In this document: one piece after another, positions 34,534 through 47,751 of the stretch
Position numbering within the stretch: the first letter of the stretch is position 1
Layout of the letters: every line of letters begins with the position of its first letter
Assembly (NCBI RefSeq): GCF_039523795.1
Contig: NZ_BAAAFZ010000055.1
Coordinates: 62,001-126,000 of the forward strand
Source of the DNA: Craurococcus roseus
GTDB taxonomy: Bacteria > Pseudomonadota > Alphaproteobacteria > Acetobacterales > Acetobacteraceae
DNA: 64,000 nt
Direction: 5' to 3'
Notes under the pieces: model-generated
Told to the model about the DNA's origin: nothing
What the model saw: only the letters and a program-made list of their open reading frames with translations
Databases searched by the model: none
Translations under genes and position numbers: made by a program

Positions 34534-35805
34534 TCAGGCCTGCAAGCGGTCGAGCATCGGCTGGGTTATCAGGCAGACGCCCCGCTCCGTGCGGCGGAAG
34601 CGCGCCGCGTCGTGCTCGGGGTCTTCGCCGACCACCAGCCCGGGCGGGATGCGCGCGCCGCGGTCCACGACCACTTTGCGGAGACGCGCGTGCCGCCCGA
34701 TGTCGACGTAGGGCAACACCACCGCGCCCTCGATCTCCGCGAAGGAGTGGACATGGCAGCCGGTGGAGAGCAGCGACCGCTTCACCGACGCGCCCGACAC
34801 GATGCACCCGCCGGACACGAGGGAGCTTATGGCCTGCCCGCGCCGGCCGTCCTCGTCGTGGATGAACTTCGCCGGCGGCACGACTTCGGCGTGGGTCCAG
34901 ATCGGCCAGTCGCGGTCGTAGATGTCGAGGCCGGGCACGAAATCCGTGAGGTCGATGTTCGCTTCCCAATAGGCGTCCACCGTGCCGACGTCCCGCCAGT
35001 ACGGCGTGGTCTCGGAGGCGGAGCGCACGCAAGAGGAGGCGAACCGGTGCGCCACGGCCTTCCCGTTCGCCACGATGTAAGGAACGACGTCCCTGCCGAA
35101 GTCGTGCTTGGACTCCGGGTCGGCCGCGTCCCGCCGGAGCTGGCGGAACAGGTACTCGGAGTCGAACACATAGATGCCCATGCTCGCCAGCGCGAACTCC
35201 GGCTGGCCCGGGATGCCGGGCGGGTCGGCCGGCTTCTCCAGGAAGGAGGTGATGCGGTCCTCGGCGTCCACGTGCATCACGCCGAAGGCCGTCGCCTCCA
35301 TCCGCGGCACCTCGATGCAGCCGACGGTCACGTCCGCCTCCTGCTCGCAGTGCTGCCGCAGCATCACCTCGTAGTCCATCTTGTAGATGTGGTCGCCGGC
35401 GAGGACGACGATGTGACGCGGGGCGTAGCTCTCGATGATGTCGATGTTCTGGTACACAGCGTCGGCCGTGCCGGCGTACCAGGCGGTCTCGGACACGCGC
35501 TGGCTCGCGGGGAGGATGTCGAAGCTCTCGTTGCGCTCCGGGCGGAAGAAGGCCCAGCCGCGCTGCAGGTGCCGGATCAGGCTGTGCGCCTTGTACTGCG
35601 TGGCGACGCCGATGCGGCGGATGCCGGAGTTGAGCGCGTTGGACAGCGCGAAGTCTATGATGCGCGACTTGCCGCCGAAGTAGACCGCCGGCTTGGCGCG
35701 GATGTCGGTCATCTCCATCAAGCGGCTGCCGCGGCCGCCCGCCAGCACGTAGGCCATGGCCGTGCGCGCGAGCGGGACAGCGCCGGGTTGGCTCCTCTGG
35801 TTCAT
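34534..35805 (-). CDS. glgC: glucose-1-phosphate adenylyltransferase
   Basis: A 423-residue nucleotidyltransferase. AYVLAGGRGSRLMEMTDIRA is the GxGxRL nucleotide loop with the catalytic Arg, AKPAVYFGGKSRIIDFALSN is the activator/substrate region, and VLAGDHIYKMDYEVML holds the metal Asp. SFLEKPADPPG contains the glucose-1-phosphate lysine. The C-terminal half is a left-handed beta-helix (GGCIVSGASVKRSLLS). It makes ADP-glucose from ATP and glucose 1-phosphate and is the control step of glycogen synthesis, usually allosteric. It sits between glgP (42 bases upstream) and glgA (14 bases downstream). Confidence 0.96.
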   Translation of the reverse strand: MNQRSQPGAVPLARTAMAYVLAGGRGSRLMEMTDIRAKPAVYFGGKSRIIDFALSNALNSGIRRIGVATQYKAHSLIRHLQRGWAFFRPERNESFDILPASQRVSETAWYAGTADAVYQNIDIIESYAPRHIVVLAGDHIYKMDYEVMLRQHCEQEADVTVGCIEVPRMEATAFGVMHVDAEDRITSFLEKPADPPGIPGQPEFALASMGIYVFDSEYLFRQLRRDAADPESKHDFGRDVVPYIVANGKAVAHRFASSCVRSASETTPYWRDVGTVDAYWEANIDLTDFVPGLDIYDRDWPIWTHAEVVPPAKFIHDEDGRRGQAISSLVSGGCIVSGASVKRSLLSTGCHVHSFAEIEGAVVLPYVDIGRHARLRKVVVDRGARIPPGLVVGEDPEHDAARFRRTERGVCLITQPMLDRLQA

Positions 35806-35847
35806 GGTTCCTCCTCCCCGTCCCGCCGAGCCGCGCCCTGGCGACGG

Positions 35848-38334
<2,487 letters not shown>

Positions 38335-38439
38335 GTCGGCCCCCTTTTTCCCGTGCGCTATGTCAGCCATGTTCTGCGAACCTAACGGGTTTGTGCCCAC
38401 TCCGGAACCTCCGGCCGGCCGGACAACGGCAACGGCCGC

Positions 38440-39996
38440 TCAACGCCCTGCCGCGCCGACAACCGCGGCCGGGCGTCCGATCGGAACTTCGGTCTCGTGC
38501 CAGGACCGCCCGTCCCGCTCGATGAGGGCGATCGCGGCCGAAGGCCCCCAGGTGCCGGCGGCGTAACGGAGCGGGCGTTGGCCCTGGGCCCGCCAGCCTT
38601 CGAGGATCGGCTCGACCCAGCGCCAGGACGCCTCCACCTCGTCGCGCCGCATGAACAGGGTGGCGTCGCCGCGGATCACGTCCGTCAACAGGCGCTCGTA
38701 GGCTTCGGGCACCCGGCCGCCGTCCTCGCCGAAGCTCAGGCGCAGGCTGGCGGGCATCAGCACCATGCGCCCGCTGCCCGGCGCCTTCATCGTGGTGAGC
38801 TGCGAGATGCCCTCGTCCGGTTGCAGGCGGATGACGAGCTGGTTGGCGGCGGGCGTGCCGGCCGCGTCGGGGAAGATGGAATGCCGCGGCGGCTTGAAGG
38901 AGACGATGATCTCCGAGCAACGAGACGGCAGGCGCTTGCCCGTGCGCAGGTAGAACGGCACGCCCGACCAGCGGAAATTGCGTATCTCCGCCTTCAGCGC
39001 CACGAAGGTCTCCGTGTCGCTCTCGGCCGCGCCGATGTCGGCCAGGTAGCCGCCGACCGGCGCGCCGTCTATCGCCCCCGGGCCGTACTGCCCCCTCACC
39101 GTCACGGCCTGGACCGCGCCGTCCTGGATCGGCCGGATGGCCTTCAGCACCTTCAGCTTCTCGTCTCGCACGGAATCCTTCTCGAGCGCCGTCGGCGGTT
39201 CCATCGCCACCAGGCACAGGAGCTGGAGCATGTGGTTCTGCACCATGTCCCGCAGCGCGCCGGAGTGCTCGTAGTAGTCGCCGCGCCCCTCCACGCCGAG
39301 CGTCTCGGCGCAGGTGATCTGGACGTGGTCGATGTCGGCCGCCGACCAGGGGCGCTCGAACAGCGTGTTGGCGAACCGCAGGACCATCAGGTTCTGGACG
39401 GTTTCTTTCCCGAGGTAGTGGTCGATCCGGTAGACCTGCTCCTCGGCGAAGGCCCGGCCCACCGCGTCGTTGATCTCGCGCGAGGAGGCGAGGTCGTGCC
39501 CGATCGGCTTTTCCAGCACCACCCGGGAGGCCGGCGTCACCGAGCCGGCTTCGGCCAGGCGGGCGCAGATGGGCGCGAACAGGTTAGGCCCAACCGCCAG
39601 GAAGAACACCCGCACCGCCGGGGTGTCGCCCAGCAGCGCCGCGAGCTCGGCGTGGCCGCGCGGGTCGGTGACGTCCATCGCCAGGTAGCGGACGCGCGAG
39701 CGGAACCGGTCGAGCGTCGCTTCATCCAGGTCCGCGGCCGGCCGCAGGGCCTGCTTGACGAACTCCTCGGTGCCGACAGGCCGGCGGCCGACGCAGATGA
39801 TGCGGCCGCGCGGCGGCAGGACGCCCTCGGCCTCGCGCCGGACCAGGGACGGCAGCAGCTTGCGGGTGGCGAGGTCCCCCGTCGCGCCGAACAGCACGAA
39901 GTCGAATTCCGGCACCGGCGTCCGGCGTGCCGCGAGCGGGTAGCCCGTGGGAGTCGGGCGCCGTTGGCTCAGTGTGACGTCGGTGAGGAGCGACAT
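38440..39996 (-). CDS. zwf: glucose-6-phosphate 1-dehydrogenase
   Basis: A 518-residue enzyme. The Rossmann start is FVLFGATGDLATRKLLPSL, the active-site motif is RIDHYLGKETVQNLMVLRF with the catalytic His and Lys, and EKPIGHDLASS binds cofactor and substrate. It oxidises glucose 6-phosphate to 6-phosphogluconolactone, the entry to both the pentose phosphate and Entner-Doudoroff routes. The ATG at 39996 has only a weak AAGAAAG ribosome site, so translation may depend on coupling with edd, which ends 24 bases upstream. The lactonase gene (pgl) is not beside it. Confidence 0.96.
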   Translation of the reverse strand: MSLLTDVTLSQRRPTPTGYPLAARRTPVPEFDFVLFGATGDLATRKLLPSLVRREAEGVLPPRGRIICVGRRPVGTEEFVKQALRPAADLDEATLDRFRSRVRYLAMDVTDPRGHAELAALLGDTPAVRVFFLAVGPNLFAPICARLAEAGSVTPASRVVLEKPIGHDLASSREINDAVGRAFAEEQVYRIDHYLGKETVQNLMVLRFANTLFERPWSAADIDHVQITCAETLGVEGRGDYYEHSGALRDMVQNHMLQLLCLVAMEPPTALEKDSVRDEKLKVLKAIRPIQDGAVQAVTVRGQYGPGAIDGAPVGGYLADIGAAESDTETFVALKAEIRNFRWSGVPFYLRTGKRLPSRCSEIIVSFKPPRHSIFPDAAGTPAANQLVIRLQPDEGISQLTTMKAPGSGRMVLMPASLRLSFGEDGGRVPEAYERLLTDVIRGDATLFMRRDEVEASWRWVEPILEGWRAQGQRPLRYAAGTWGPSAAIALIERDGRSWHETEVPIGRPAAVVGAAGR

Positions 39997-40020
39997 GAAC
40001 TTGGCTTTCTTTCGCGTCGG

Positions 40021-41838
<1,818 letters not shown>

Positions 41839-42088
41839 CGGCCCAACTCCTGCCACGTCGGGCCACCCTGTGCGGCGGTCCGCCGCGGGCGGCCCGCTCC
41901 ATGCACCCGAAGGCGCGACAAACCATCGAACGCAGGACAAGGCTTCGGCAACCGGGACGCGAGAGTCAAGTTCGACGACTCGCCTGTTTTGCCGCGCTAA
42001 CGAACGTCGCCGTCCGCCGCGTCCTTCGAGTTGACCGCCCGGACCGTGCGCGGCATCTGCCCGGCCAACGTTACGGGAGGTCCACGCC

Positions 42089-43087
42089 ATGCGCCGCCGC
42101 GCCCTGCTCGCCCTCGCCTCATCCTCGCCGCTGGCGGCGCCCGGCCTCCTCCGCGCCCAAGGCGCGCCCGCCGTGATGCGCCTGTCGCACCAGTTCCCGC
42201 CCGCGCACCACAACGCCCGCGTCCTCGCCGCCTTCGCCGAGGACGCGAAGGCGCGCTCGGGCGGCGCGGTGGAGGTGCAGGTGTTCCCCGCCGAGCAGCT
42301 CGCCCGCGCCGCCGAGAACTTCCCCGGCGTGGCCCGCGGCGCCTTCGAGGCGGCGGCGGCCGTGAATTTCCAGTGGGGCAACACGCTGCCGGAGATGAGC
42401 GCCGTGACCATCCCCTACGGGTTCACGGAGCTGGAGCGCATCCGCAAATTCCCGGGCAGCGACGCGGCCAAGTTCTTGGAAGGGCTGCTGGAGCGGCGCG
42501 CGGTCAAGAACCTGATGTGGGTCTACACCTCGCGGCAGGCGATCTTCACCTCCAACCGCAAGCCGATCGTGGGGCTGGAGGACTTCCGCGGGCTGAAGGT
42601 GCGCGGCCTCAACCCGCTGACCGACCACGCGCTGGCCGCCGCCGGCGCCGCCGCCGTGTCGATGCCGGGGCCGGAGGTGCCGCAGGCGTTGCAATCGGGC
42701 GTGCTGGACGCGGGGCTCACGGACCTCTCCGCCGCCGTGTCCCGTCGGTTCTACGAGTTCCAGCGCTTCGGCACGGTCGCGCCCTACTTCGCCGTCATCA
42801 GCCACGTCTACGTCAACCCGCGCTGGTGGAACGGGTTGCGCGCCGAACAGCGGGCGGCGGTCGAGGGCGCCGCGCGCAAGGCGGAGGCGGACCAGATAGG
42901 CGTGACGGAGCAGACGGCGGCCGAGGCCGTCACCGAACTCCGCGCCCGCGGCATGACGCTGCACGAGCAGACCGCCGCCGAGACGGAGGCGTGGCGCGCG
43001 ACGATGCGCCCGCCGGTGGTGGAAGCGTTCCTCAAGCAGGCGCCGGACGGCGGCAAGCGCATCCTCGACCTGCTGCAAGCCCTGTGA
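42089..43087 (+). CDS. dctP: TRAP transporter solute-binding protein, DctP family
   Basis: A 332-residue periplasmic binding protein. The first 24 residues form a signal peptide (RRRALLALASSSPLAAPGLL, then RAQ). The mature part has MRLSHQFPPAHHNARVLAAF, then VFPAEQLARAAENFPGVARG, and the ligand-carboxylate Arg region in FRGLKVRGLNPLTDH. Ligands of the family are mostly organic acids. The ATG is at 42089, preceded by GGGAGG. It is divergent from edd with 250 bases between them. The DctQ gene starts within its stop codon (GTGA). Confidence 0.93.
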   Translation: MRRRALLALASSSPLAAPGLLRAQGAPAVMRLSHQFPPAHHNARVLAAFAEDAKARSGGAVEVQVFPAEQLARAAENFPGVARGAFEAAAAVNFQWGNTLPEMSAVTIPYGFTELERIRKFPGSDAAKFLEGLLERRAVKNLMWVYTSRQAIFTSNRKPIVGLEDFRGLKVRGLNPLTDHALAAAGAAAVSMPGPEVPQALQSGVLDAGLTDLSAAVSRRFYEFQRFGTVAPYFAVISHVYVNPRWWNGLRAEQRAAVEGAARKAEADQIGVTEQTAAEAVTELRARGMTLHEQTAAETEAWRATMRPPVVEAFLKQAPDGGKRILDLLQAL

Positions 43088-43632
43088 GGCTCCTCGAAGC
43101 CGCGGCCCACGGCCTCGCCCGCGCCGCCGGCTGGCTCGCCTCCGCCGCGACGCTGCTCTGCCTGTTGCTGGTCTGCGCCTCCGTCGCCGCCCGCTACCTG
43201 TTCGCGGCGCCGATGGGCTGGAGCGACAAGGTCGCGGGCTGGCTCGTGGTCGCCCTGGTGCTGCTGGCGGCGCCCGAGGCGCAACGGCGGTTCGAGCACA
43301 TCGGCGTGGACGTCGCGGTCGGGCGCATCGGGCCGCGGCTCGCGCGCTACGCGCACCTGCTCGGCGCGCTGTCCGTGGCGCTGGTCGCCGCGATCCTGCT
43401 AGCCGCCGGCATCGAGGCCGTCCAGTTCAGCCGCATGATCGGCATGATGACCGACGTGGAAGGCGTGCCGGAGTGGTGGATACAGGCGCTGCTGCCCGTC
43501 GGCGCGGCGCTGCTGCTCCTGGTGGCGCTGGCCCAGGCGGCGGCGCTGGCGCTCGGGCGCGAGCCGCCGCACCTGCCGCGCGGGAACCCCGAGGAAGCGC
43601 TGGACGCAGGCAAGGTCGCGTGCGCCGAATGA
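43084..43632 (+). CDS. dctQ: TRAP transporter small permease, DctQ family
   Basis: A 182-residue protein with four membrane helices: LASAATLLCLLLVCASVAAR, VAGWLVVALVLLAAPEA, LLGALSVALVAAILLAAGIE and ALLPVGAALLLLVALAQAAA. The RYLFAAPMGWSDKVAGWL loop after the first helix is the DctQ hallmark. It joins the large permease DctM to make a Na+-driven carboxylate importer. GTG 43084 overlaps the dctP stop, and its own end overlaps the dctM ATG by 4 bases. Confidence 0.92.
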   Translation: MRLLEAAAHGLARAAGWLASAATLLCLLLVCASVAARYLFAAPMGWSDKVAGWLVVALVLLAAPEAQRRFEHIGVDVAVGRIGPRLARYAHLLGALSVALVAAILLAAGIEAVQFSRMIGMMTDVEGVPEWWIQALLPVGAALLLLVALAQAAALALGREPPHLPRGNPEEALDAGKVACAE

Positions 43633-44909
43633 CCTTCCTCGTCCTGCTGGCTGCGCTGATCGGGCTGCTCTACCTCGGCATGCCGATGTTCGCGGCGCTG
43701 TTCCTCTTGCCGCTCGCGGTGCTGCTCTGGGTCGAGGGCGGCGTGCCGGCGCTGGGCGAAATGGTGATCGGCAAGCTGGACGGCTACCTGCTGGTCGCCA
43801 TCCCGTTGTTCATGCTGATGGCGCACGTGATGGTGCGCGGGCGGGTGGTGGACGACCTCTACGGCGCCGCCTTCGCCCTCCTGCGCCGGGTGCGCGGCGG
43901 GGTCGGCATCGCCACCGTCGCAGCCTGCACGGTGTTCGCGGCCATCTCCGGCTCCTCCGTCGCCACGGCGCTGACGGTAGGCAAGATCGCCATCCCGCAG
44001 ATGCTGCGCTACGGCATGTCGCGGCGCGGCGCCTTCGGCGTGGTAGCGGGCGGCGGCACGCTCGGCATCCTGATCCCGCCCTCGGCGCCGATGGTGCTCT
44101 ACGCCTACGTCACCGAGGCCTCGGTCGGCGCGCTGTTCCTGGCCGGCGTGGTGCCGGGCTTGATGATGGCGGCGATGTTCGCGGCGTGGTGCTGGCTGAC
44201 CGAAGGCCACGCCCGCGCCCCGGCCGACGAGCCGCCGCCGGAGCGCGCCGCCGTGGCGCTGCGGCGCGCCGGGTGGTCCATCTCGCTGCCGGTGTTCGTG
44301 CTGGGCGGCATCTACTTCGGCGTCTTCACCGCGACGGAGGCGGCGGGCACCGGCACGCTCTACGCCATCCTCATCGCCGCGCTGGTGTACCGCGCGCTGA
44401 CCCTCCGCGACTTCCTGGACGGCGTGGCGGAGGCGACGCGCACCTCCGCCATGCTGCTGATGATCATCGCCGGCGCCGCCATCTACGGCTACATGCTGAC
44501 CAAGCTGCTGGTGCCGCAAGAGCTGGTGGCGCTGGTGGCCGAGTGGAACCTGGGCCGCACCGGCTTCCTGGTGGCGATGATGGCGCTGCTGTTCGTGCTC
44601 GGGCTGGTGCTGGAGAGCTTCTCCATCATCCTGCTGACCATGCCGGCCATCTTGCCGGTGATGGACAGCTTGGGCATCGACAAGGTCTGGTACGGCGTCC
44701 TGCTGACGCTCAGCCTGGAGATGGCGCTGATCAGCCCGCCGGTGGCGATGAACCTCGTGGTCATCAAGGCCATCACCGGCGCGCCGCTGTCCGAGGTGAA
44801 CCGGAGCATCATGCCCTACATGCTGATGCTGGCCGCGGGCACGGCGCTGCTGATCGCCTTCCCCGGCATCGCGCTCTGGCTGCCGCGGCAGGCGGGGTAC
44901 CAGGGGTAG
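43629..44909 (+). CDS. dctM: TRAP transporter large permease, DctM family
   Basis: A 426-residue membrane protein with about 12 helices. Signature parts are FAAISGSSVATALTVGKIAI, GGGTLGILIPPSAPMVLYAY, FTATEAAGTGTLYAILIA and LSLEMALISPPVAMNLVVIK, the repeated elevator domain of DctM. It carries out Na+-coupled uptake with DctQ and DctP. The ATG overlaps the dctQ stop. The ligand cannot be inferred from the neighbours, because a toxin-antitoxin insertion follows. Confidence 0.94.
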   Translation: MTFLVLLAALIGLLYLGMPMFAALFLLPLAVLLWVEGGVPALGEMVIGKLDGYLLVAIPLFMLMAHVMVRGRVVDDLYGAAFALLRRVRGGVGIATVAACTVFAAISGSSVATALTVGKIAIPQMLRYGMSRRGAFGVVAGGGTLGILIPPSAPMVLYAYVTEASVGALFLAGVVPGLMMAAMFAAWCWLTEGHARAPADEPPPERAAVALRRAGWSISLPVFVLGGIYFGVFTATEAAGTGTLYAILIAALVYRALTLRDFLDGVAEATRTSAMLLMIIAGAAIYGYMLTKLLVPQELVALVAEWNLGRTGFLVAMMALLFVLGLVLESFSIILLTMPAILPVMDSLGIDKVWYGVLLTLSLEMALISPPVAMNLVVIKAITGAPLSEVNRSIMPYMLMLAAGTALLIAFPGIALWLPRQAGYQG

Positions 44910-44941
44910 CGCAAGGCGGGAAGCGGAAGCTTGCTCCCAAG

Positions 44942-45289
44942 GTGACCTTTGTGTTACCCACCGGCGTGGTCGAGTTGCGCTACTACCTAGCCGAAGACGA
45001 CCGCAGCCCGTTCGAGAAGTGGTTCTCCGGGCTGGATGTCGCGGCGGGGGCGAAGGTGTCCGTCGCGCTCGTGCGGCTCGAAAGCGGCAATTTCTCGAAC
45101 GCCAAGGCGGTTGGGGAAGGCGTATTCGAGTACCGGATCGATTGGGGGCCGGGGTACCGGGTGTACTTCGGCCGGGACGGCGCGCTGCTGGTGATCCTCC
45201 TGAATGGCGGCACGAAGAAGCGCCAGCAACGCGACATAGAAACGGCCAAGACGCTGTGGGCGGACTACAAGCGGCGACGGGCGCGGTGA
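44942..45289 (+). CDS. type II toxin of the RelE/HigB (Gp49-like) family
   Basis: A 115-residue protein. YLAEDDRSPFEKWFSGLDVA, LVRLESGNFSNAKAVGEGV, EYRIDWGPGYRVYFGRDGA and LLNGGTKKRQQRDIETAKTL follow the phage-derived Gp49/HigB (COG3657) pattern, in which a helix-loop precedes a small beta-sheet that cuts mRNA at the ribosome. GTG 44942 is the first start in frame. The next gene, 13 bases downstream, is the matching antitoxin; toxin-first order is the HigBA arrangement. It lies 32 bases after dctM, between metabolic genes, so this is probably an inserted module. Confidence 0.88.
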   Translation: MTFVLPTGVVELRYYLAEDDRSPFEKWFSGLDVAAGAKVSVALVRLESGNFSNAKAVGEGVFEYRIDWGPGYRVYFGRDGALLVILLNGGTKKRQQRDIETAKTLWADYKRRRAR

Positions 45290-45302
45290 GCGGAGGCTGA
45301 CG

Positions 45303-45623
45303 GTGGCGTTGACCCGGAGTTTCAAGGAACTGGTGCAGAAGCGCGTGGCCGACGACCCCGCCTTCGGTGAGGCGCTGCTGCGCGAGGGCATCGACGCCAT
45401 GCTGGCCGGCGACGTGGACGCCGGCAAGGCGGTGCTGCGCGACTACATCAAGGCGACGATCGGCTTCGAAAAGCTGGGCGAGGCGACGGGCACGCAACCC
45501 AAGAGCCTGATCCGCATGTTCGGGCCGCGCGGCAATCCACAAGCGCGCAACCTGTTCAGCGTCATCGGCCACCTGCAGAAGCAGGCCGGCGTGGAACTGC
45601 GCGTGACGCAGGAACGGCGCTGA
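45303..45623 (+). CDS. HigA-like addiction module antidote
   Basis: A 106-residue DNA-binding protein. LLREGIDAMLAGDVDAGKAV and RDYIKATIGFEKLGEATGTQ, followed by KSLIRMFGPRGNPQARNLFS, make a Cro-like helix-turn-helix of the probable-addiction-module antidote family (COG3636). It would neutralise the preceding toxin and repress the pair. GTG 45303 is the start. No clear palindrome was spotted before the toxin gene. Confidence 0.88.
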   Translation: MALTRSFKELVQKRVADDPAFGEALLREGIDAMLAGDVDAGKAVLRDYIKATIGFEKLGEATGTQPKSLIRMFGPRGNPQARNLFSVIGHLQKQAGVELRVTQERR

Positions 45624-45661
45624 CCCAGAAGGGTGGTGCCATCACCAGAGCGCGCTTCGCC

Positions 45662-46066
45662 GTGGAGCAAATCAACGGGAGTCCAGTTTTGGACCTCGTC
45701 CATCAGCATAAGGTTGAACTTGGTAGGAAGCATTACGTTACTCGGGCAAGCCCACCGGGTTACTGGTTCAACTTCCACAGCCGGAAACTCCGATCGATGC
45801 AGAAAGAGACAGGTCAGGATTTCTGTCTGATAGTGTACGGGGCCGTCGAGCGGAGCCTGGACTTCTTCGTATTGCCATTCAGCGAAGTGAGCTGGTTGTT
45901 CACAGAAGATACCCTTACGAGCACCAGCTCGAAAGGTGAACGATGGATGGGCAACCTCGCTGGTGGGTACCTTTCGCTCCACAAAGCTGAAGCCAAGGTC
46001 GATTGCCGAGCGCATCAAGGAGACAAGACCGTTCTTGATGAAGCTTTACGAGTGGCACGCCGCTAA
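45662..46066 (+). CDS. hypothetical protein, orphan, A/T-richer than neighbours
   Basis: A 134-residue protein that I do not recognise. KHYVTRASPPGYWFNFHSRK and FCLIVYGAVERSLDFFVLPF, followed by EVSWLFTEDTLT, look like a small alpha/beta domain such as those linked to restriction or phage genes, but no motif is decisive. Its bases are visibly A/T-richer and its codons unlike the surrounding genes, which suggests recent transfer together with the toxin-antitoxin pair. Another plus-strand frame overlapping its end (from 45936) reads IAERIKETRPFLMKLYEW, so a frameshift near 45950 cannot be excluded. Confidence 0.5.
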   Translation: MEQINGSPVLDLVHQHKVELGRKHYVTRASPPGYWFNFHSRKLRSMQKETGQDFCLIVYGAVERSLDFFVLPFSEVSWLFTEDTLTSTSSKGERWMGNLAGGYLSLHKAEAKVDCRAHQGDKTVLDEALRVARR

Positions 46067-46183
46067 TCGCCAGCTCTTTGGCGACTTCAAGGCGGCGTAC
46101 GCGTGCCGAACCTCCCGAGGCGGAGGGCACGCTGCCAAATTTCCGGTAGACGCGCGCCTCCTGACTGCTGGCGGAATCCGCTG

Positions 46184-47332
46184 CTACGGCCGCCGATTGC
46201 CGAACACCACCGTCCCCGACGCCGAGAACATCCCGCCCACGCCGTGGCACACGCCGATCTCCGCGCCCTCCACCTGCGCCGGCGCGGTGCCGCGCATCTG
46301 CCGCACGCTCTCCTGCAGGGCGAACATGCCGTACATGCCGGTGTGGGTGTAGGACAGGCCGCCGCCGTTGGTGTTGAGCGGCAGCTTGCCGCCGGGGCGC
46401 GTGTTGCCCTCGCGGATGAAGGCCGCCGCCTCGCCCCGGCCGACGAAGCCCAGGTCCTCCAGCCCGTAGAGCGGCAGGTGCGCGAAGGCGTCGTAGACCA
46501 TCAGGTGGTCCACGTCGGCGTGCGAGACGCCCGCCGCCTGCATCGCCGTCGGCCCCGCCACGCGGAAGGCGCGGGAGGAGGTGAAGTCCTCCATCTGTGA
46601 GACCATGGTGCTCTCCACGCTCTCGCCCGTGCCGAGGATGTAGACGGGCTTCTGCGGGAAGTCCTTCGCGCGGTCGGCGCTCGTCAGGATCAGCGCGCCG
46701 CCGCCGTCCGTCACCAAGCAGCACTCCAGGATGCGCATGGGGTAGGCGATCATGCGGCTGTTCAGCACGTCGGCGACCGTGATCGGGTCGCCGTACATGG
46801 CGCGCGGGTTCTTCCCCGCCCACTCCCGCTGCACCACGGCGACCGTCGCCAGGTCCTCGTCCGTCACGCCGTAGGTCTTCATGAAGCGCAGCACGGGGAT
46901 GGGGAAGAGCGTCGGCGGGCCGAACGGGCCGTAGGGCATCTCGAACTGCCCGGCCAGGCTCTCCGGCTCCGGCGGGCGCGGCGTGGCGCCGACGCGCGAC
47001 TTGCCGCTCTCGCCGTGGGTGATGAGCACCGTCGTGCAGTACCCCGCATGGATGGCCGCCGCGGCGTGGCGGACGTGCAGCATGAAGGAGCAGCCGCCCA
47101 CCCCCGTGCCGTCCACCCACTTCGGCGTGACGCCGAGGTAGTGCGCCACCTGCTGCGGCATCATCGGGCCGACGCAGGCCAGCCCGTCTATGTCGGTCGG
47201 CTTGAGGCCCGCGTCCGCCATGGCGTTCAGCGCCGCGTCCGCGTGCAGGCCGATCTGCGACAGTTCCGGCACCGCGCCGATCTTGGTGCTCTCCGCCGCG
47301 CCGACCACGGCGATCTCACCGGGCTTGATCAT
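46184..47332 (-). CDS. thiolase-family protein (lipid-transfer/acetyl-CoA acetyltransferase-like)
   Basis: A 382-residue thiolase superfamily protein. IAVVGAAESTKIGAVPELSQ opens it, DIDGLACVGPMMPQQVAHYL follows, the active-site region is GTGVGGCSFMLHVRHAAAAI, and the C-terminal pieces are NTNGGGLSYTHTGMYG and EIGVCHGVGGMFSASGTVVF. The family (SCP2-thiolase-like) usually partners a DUF35 OB-fold protein, which is exactly the gene upstream, overlapping by 1 base (TGATG). Cleavage of a branched or hydroxy-acyl-CoA (retro-aldol or thiolysis) is the likely job. ATG 47332 is the coupled start. Confidence 0.88.
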   Translation of the reverse strand: MIKPGEIAVVGAAESTKIGAVPELSQIGLHADAALNAMADAGLKPTDIDGLACVGPMMPQQVAHYLGVTPKWVDGTGVGGCSFMLHVRHAAAAIHAGYCTTVLITHGESGKSRVGATPRPPEPESLAGQFEMPYGPFGPPTLFPIPVLRFMKTYGVTDEDLATVAVVQREWAGKNPRAMYGDPITVADVLNSRMIAYPMRILECCLVTDGGGALILTSADRAKDFPQKPVYILGTGESVESTMVSQMEDFTSSRAFRVAGPTAMQAAGVSHADVDHLMVYDAFAHLPLYGLEDLGFVGRGEAAAFIREGNTRPGGKLPLNTNGGGLSYTHTGMYGMFALQESVRQMRGTAPAQVEGAEIGVCHGVGGMFSASGTVVFGNRRP

Positions 47333-47751
47333 CACGCGCCCCCCTTCGCCAGCGGCCGGAAGAGCGGCAAGGTGATCTCCTCGTCCAACGGCTCGAATGC
47401 CACCTCCAGCGGCATGTCGAGCACCAGCGCCTCGGGCGTCTGCTCGCAACCGATGATGTTGGTCATCATGCGCGGCCCTTCCTCCAGCTCCACCACTGCG
47501 ATGGCGTAGGGTGGCGTGAAGCCCGGCACGGGGCGCTGGTGGATGACGTAGCTGTAGAGCCTCGCGCGGCCGCTCGCCTCGAAGACGCTGACGTTGCGCG
47601 AGCCGGTGTAAGGGCTGAACGGCCGCGGCGGGAAGTAGGCGCGGCCGGTGTCGCCGCAGCGCTGGAGCAGCAGCTTGCCCTCCTTCGCCCCGTTCCAGAA
47701 ATGCCGGGTTTCCGGCGTCGGTTTGGGCTTGGCCCGTCCTGGCGCGAGCAT
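47332..47751 (-). CDS. DUF35 OB-fold acyl-CoA-associated protein, zinc ribbon degenerate
   Basis: A 139-residue protein. FWNGAKEGKLLLQRCGDTGR and AYFPPRPFSPYTGSRNV take the place of the rubredoxin-like zinc ribbon, but only the first of four cysteines is present (Cys, Thr, Ser, Thr). The OB-fold follows: LYSYVIHQRPVPGFTPPYAI, then VVELEEGPRMMTNIIGCE. The family forms complexes with SCP2-type thiolases or MaoC hydratases. I chose ATG 47751 because of GGGAAGGGG 7 bases upstream; an ATG at 47793 is an alternative. Loss of the zinc site is unusual, though it occurs in some branches. Confidence 0.85.
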   Translation of the reverse strand: MLAPGRAKPKPTPETRHFWNGAKEGKLLLQRCGDTGRAYFPPRPFSPYTGSRNVSVFEASGRARLYSYVIHQRPVPGFTPPYAIAVVELEEGPRMMTNIIGCEQTPEALVLDMPLEVAFEPLDEEITLPLFRPLAKGGA

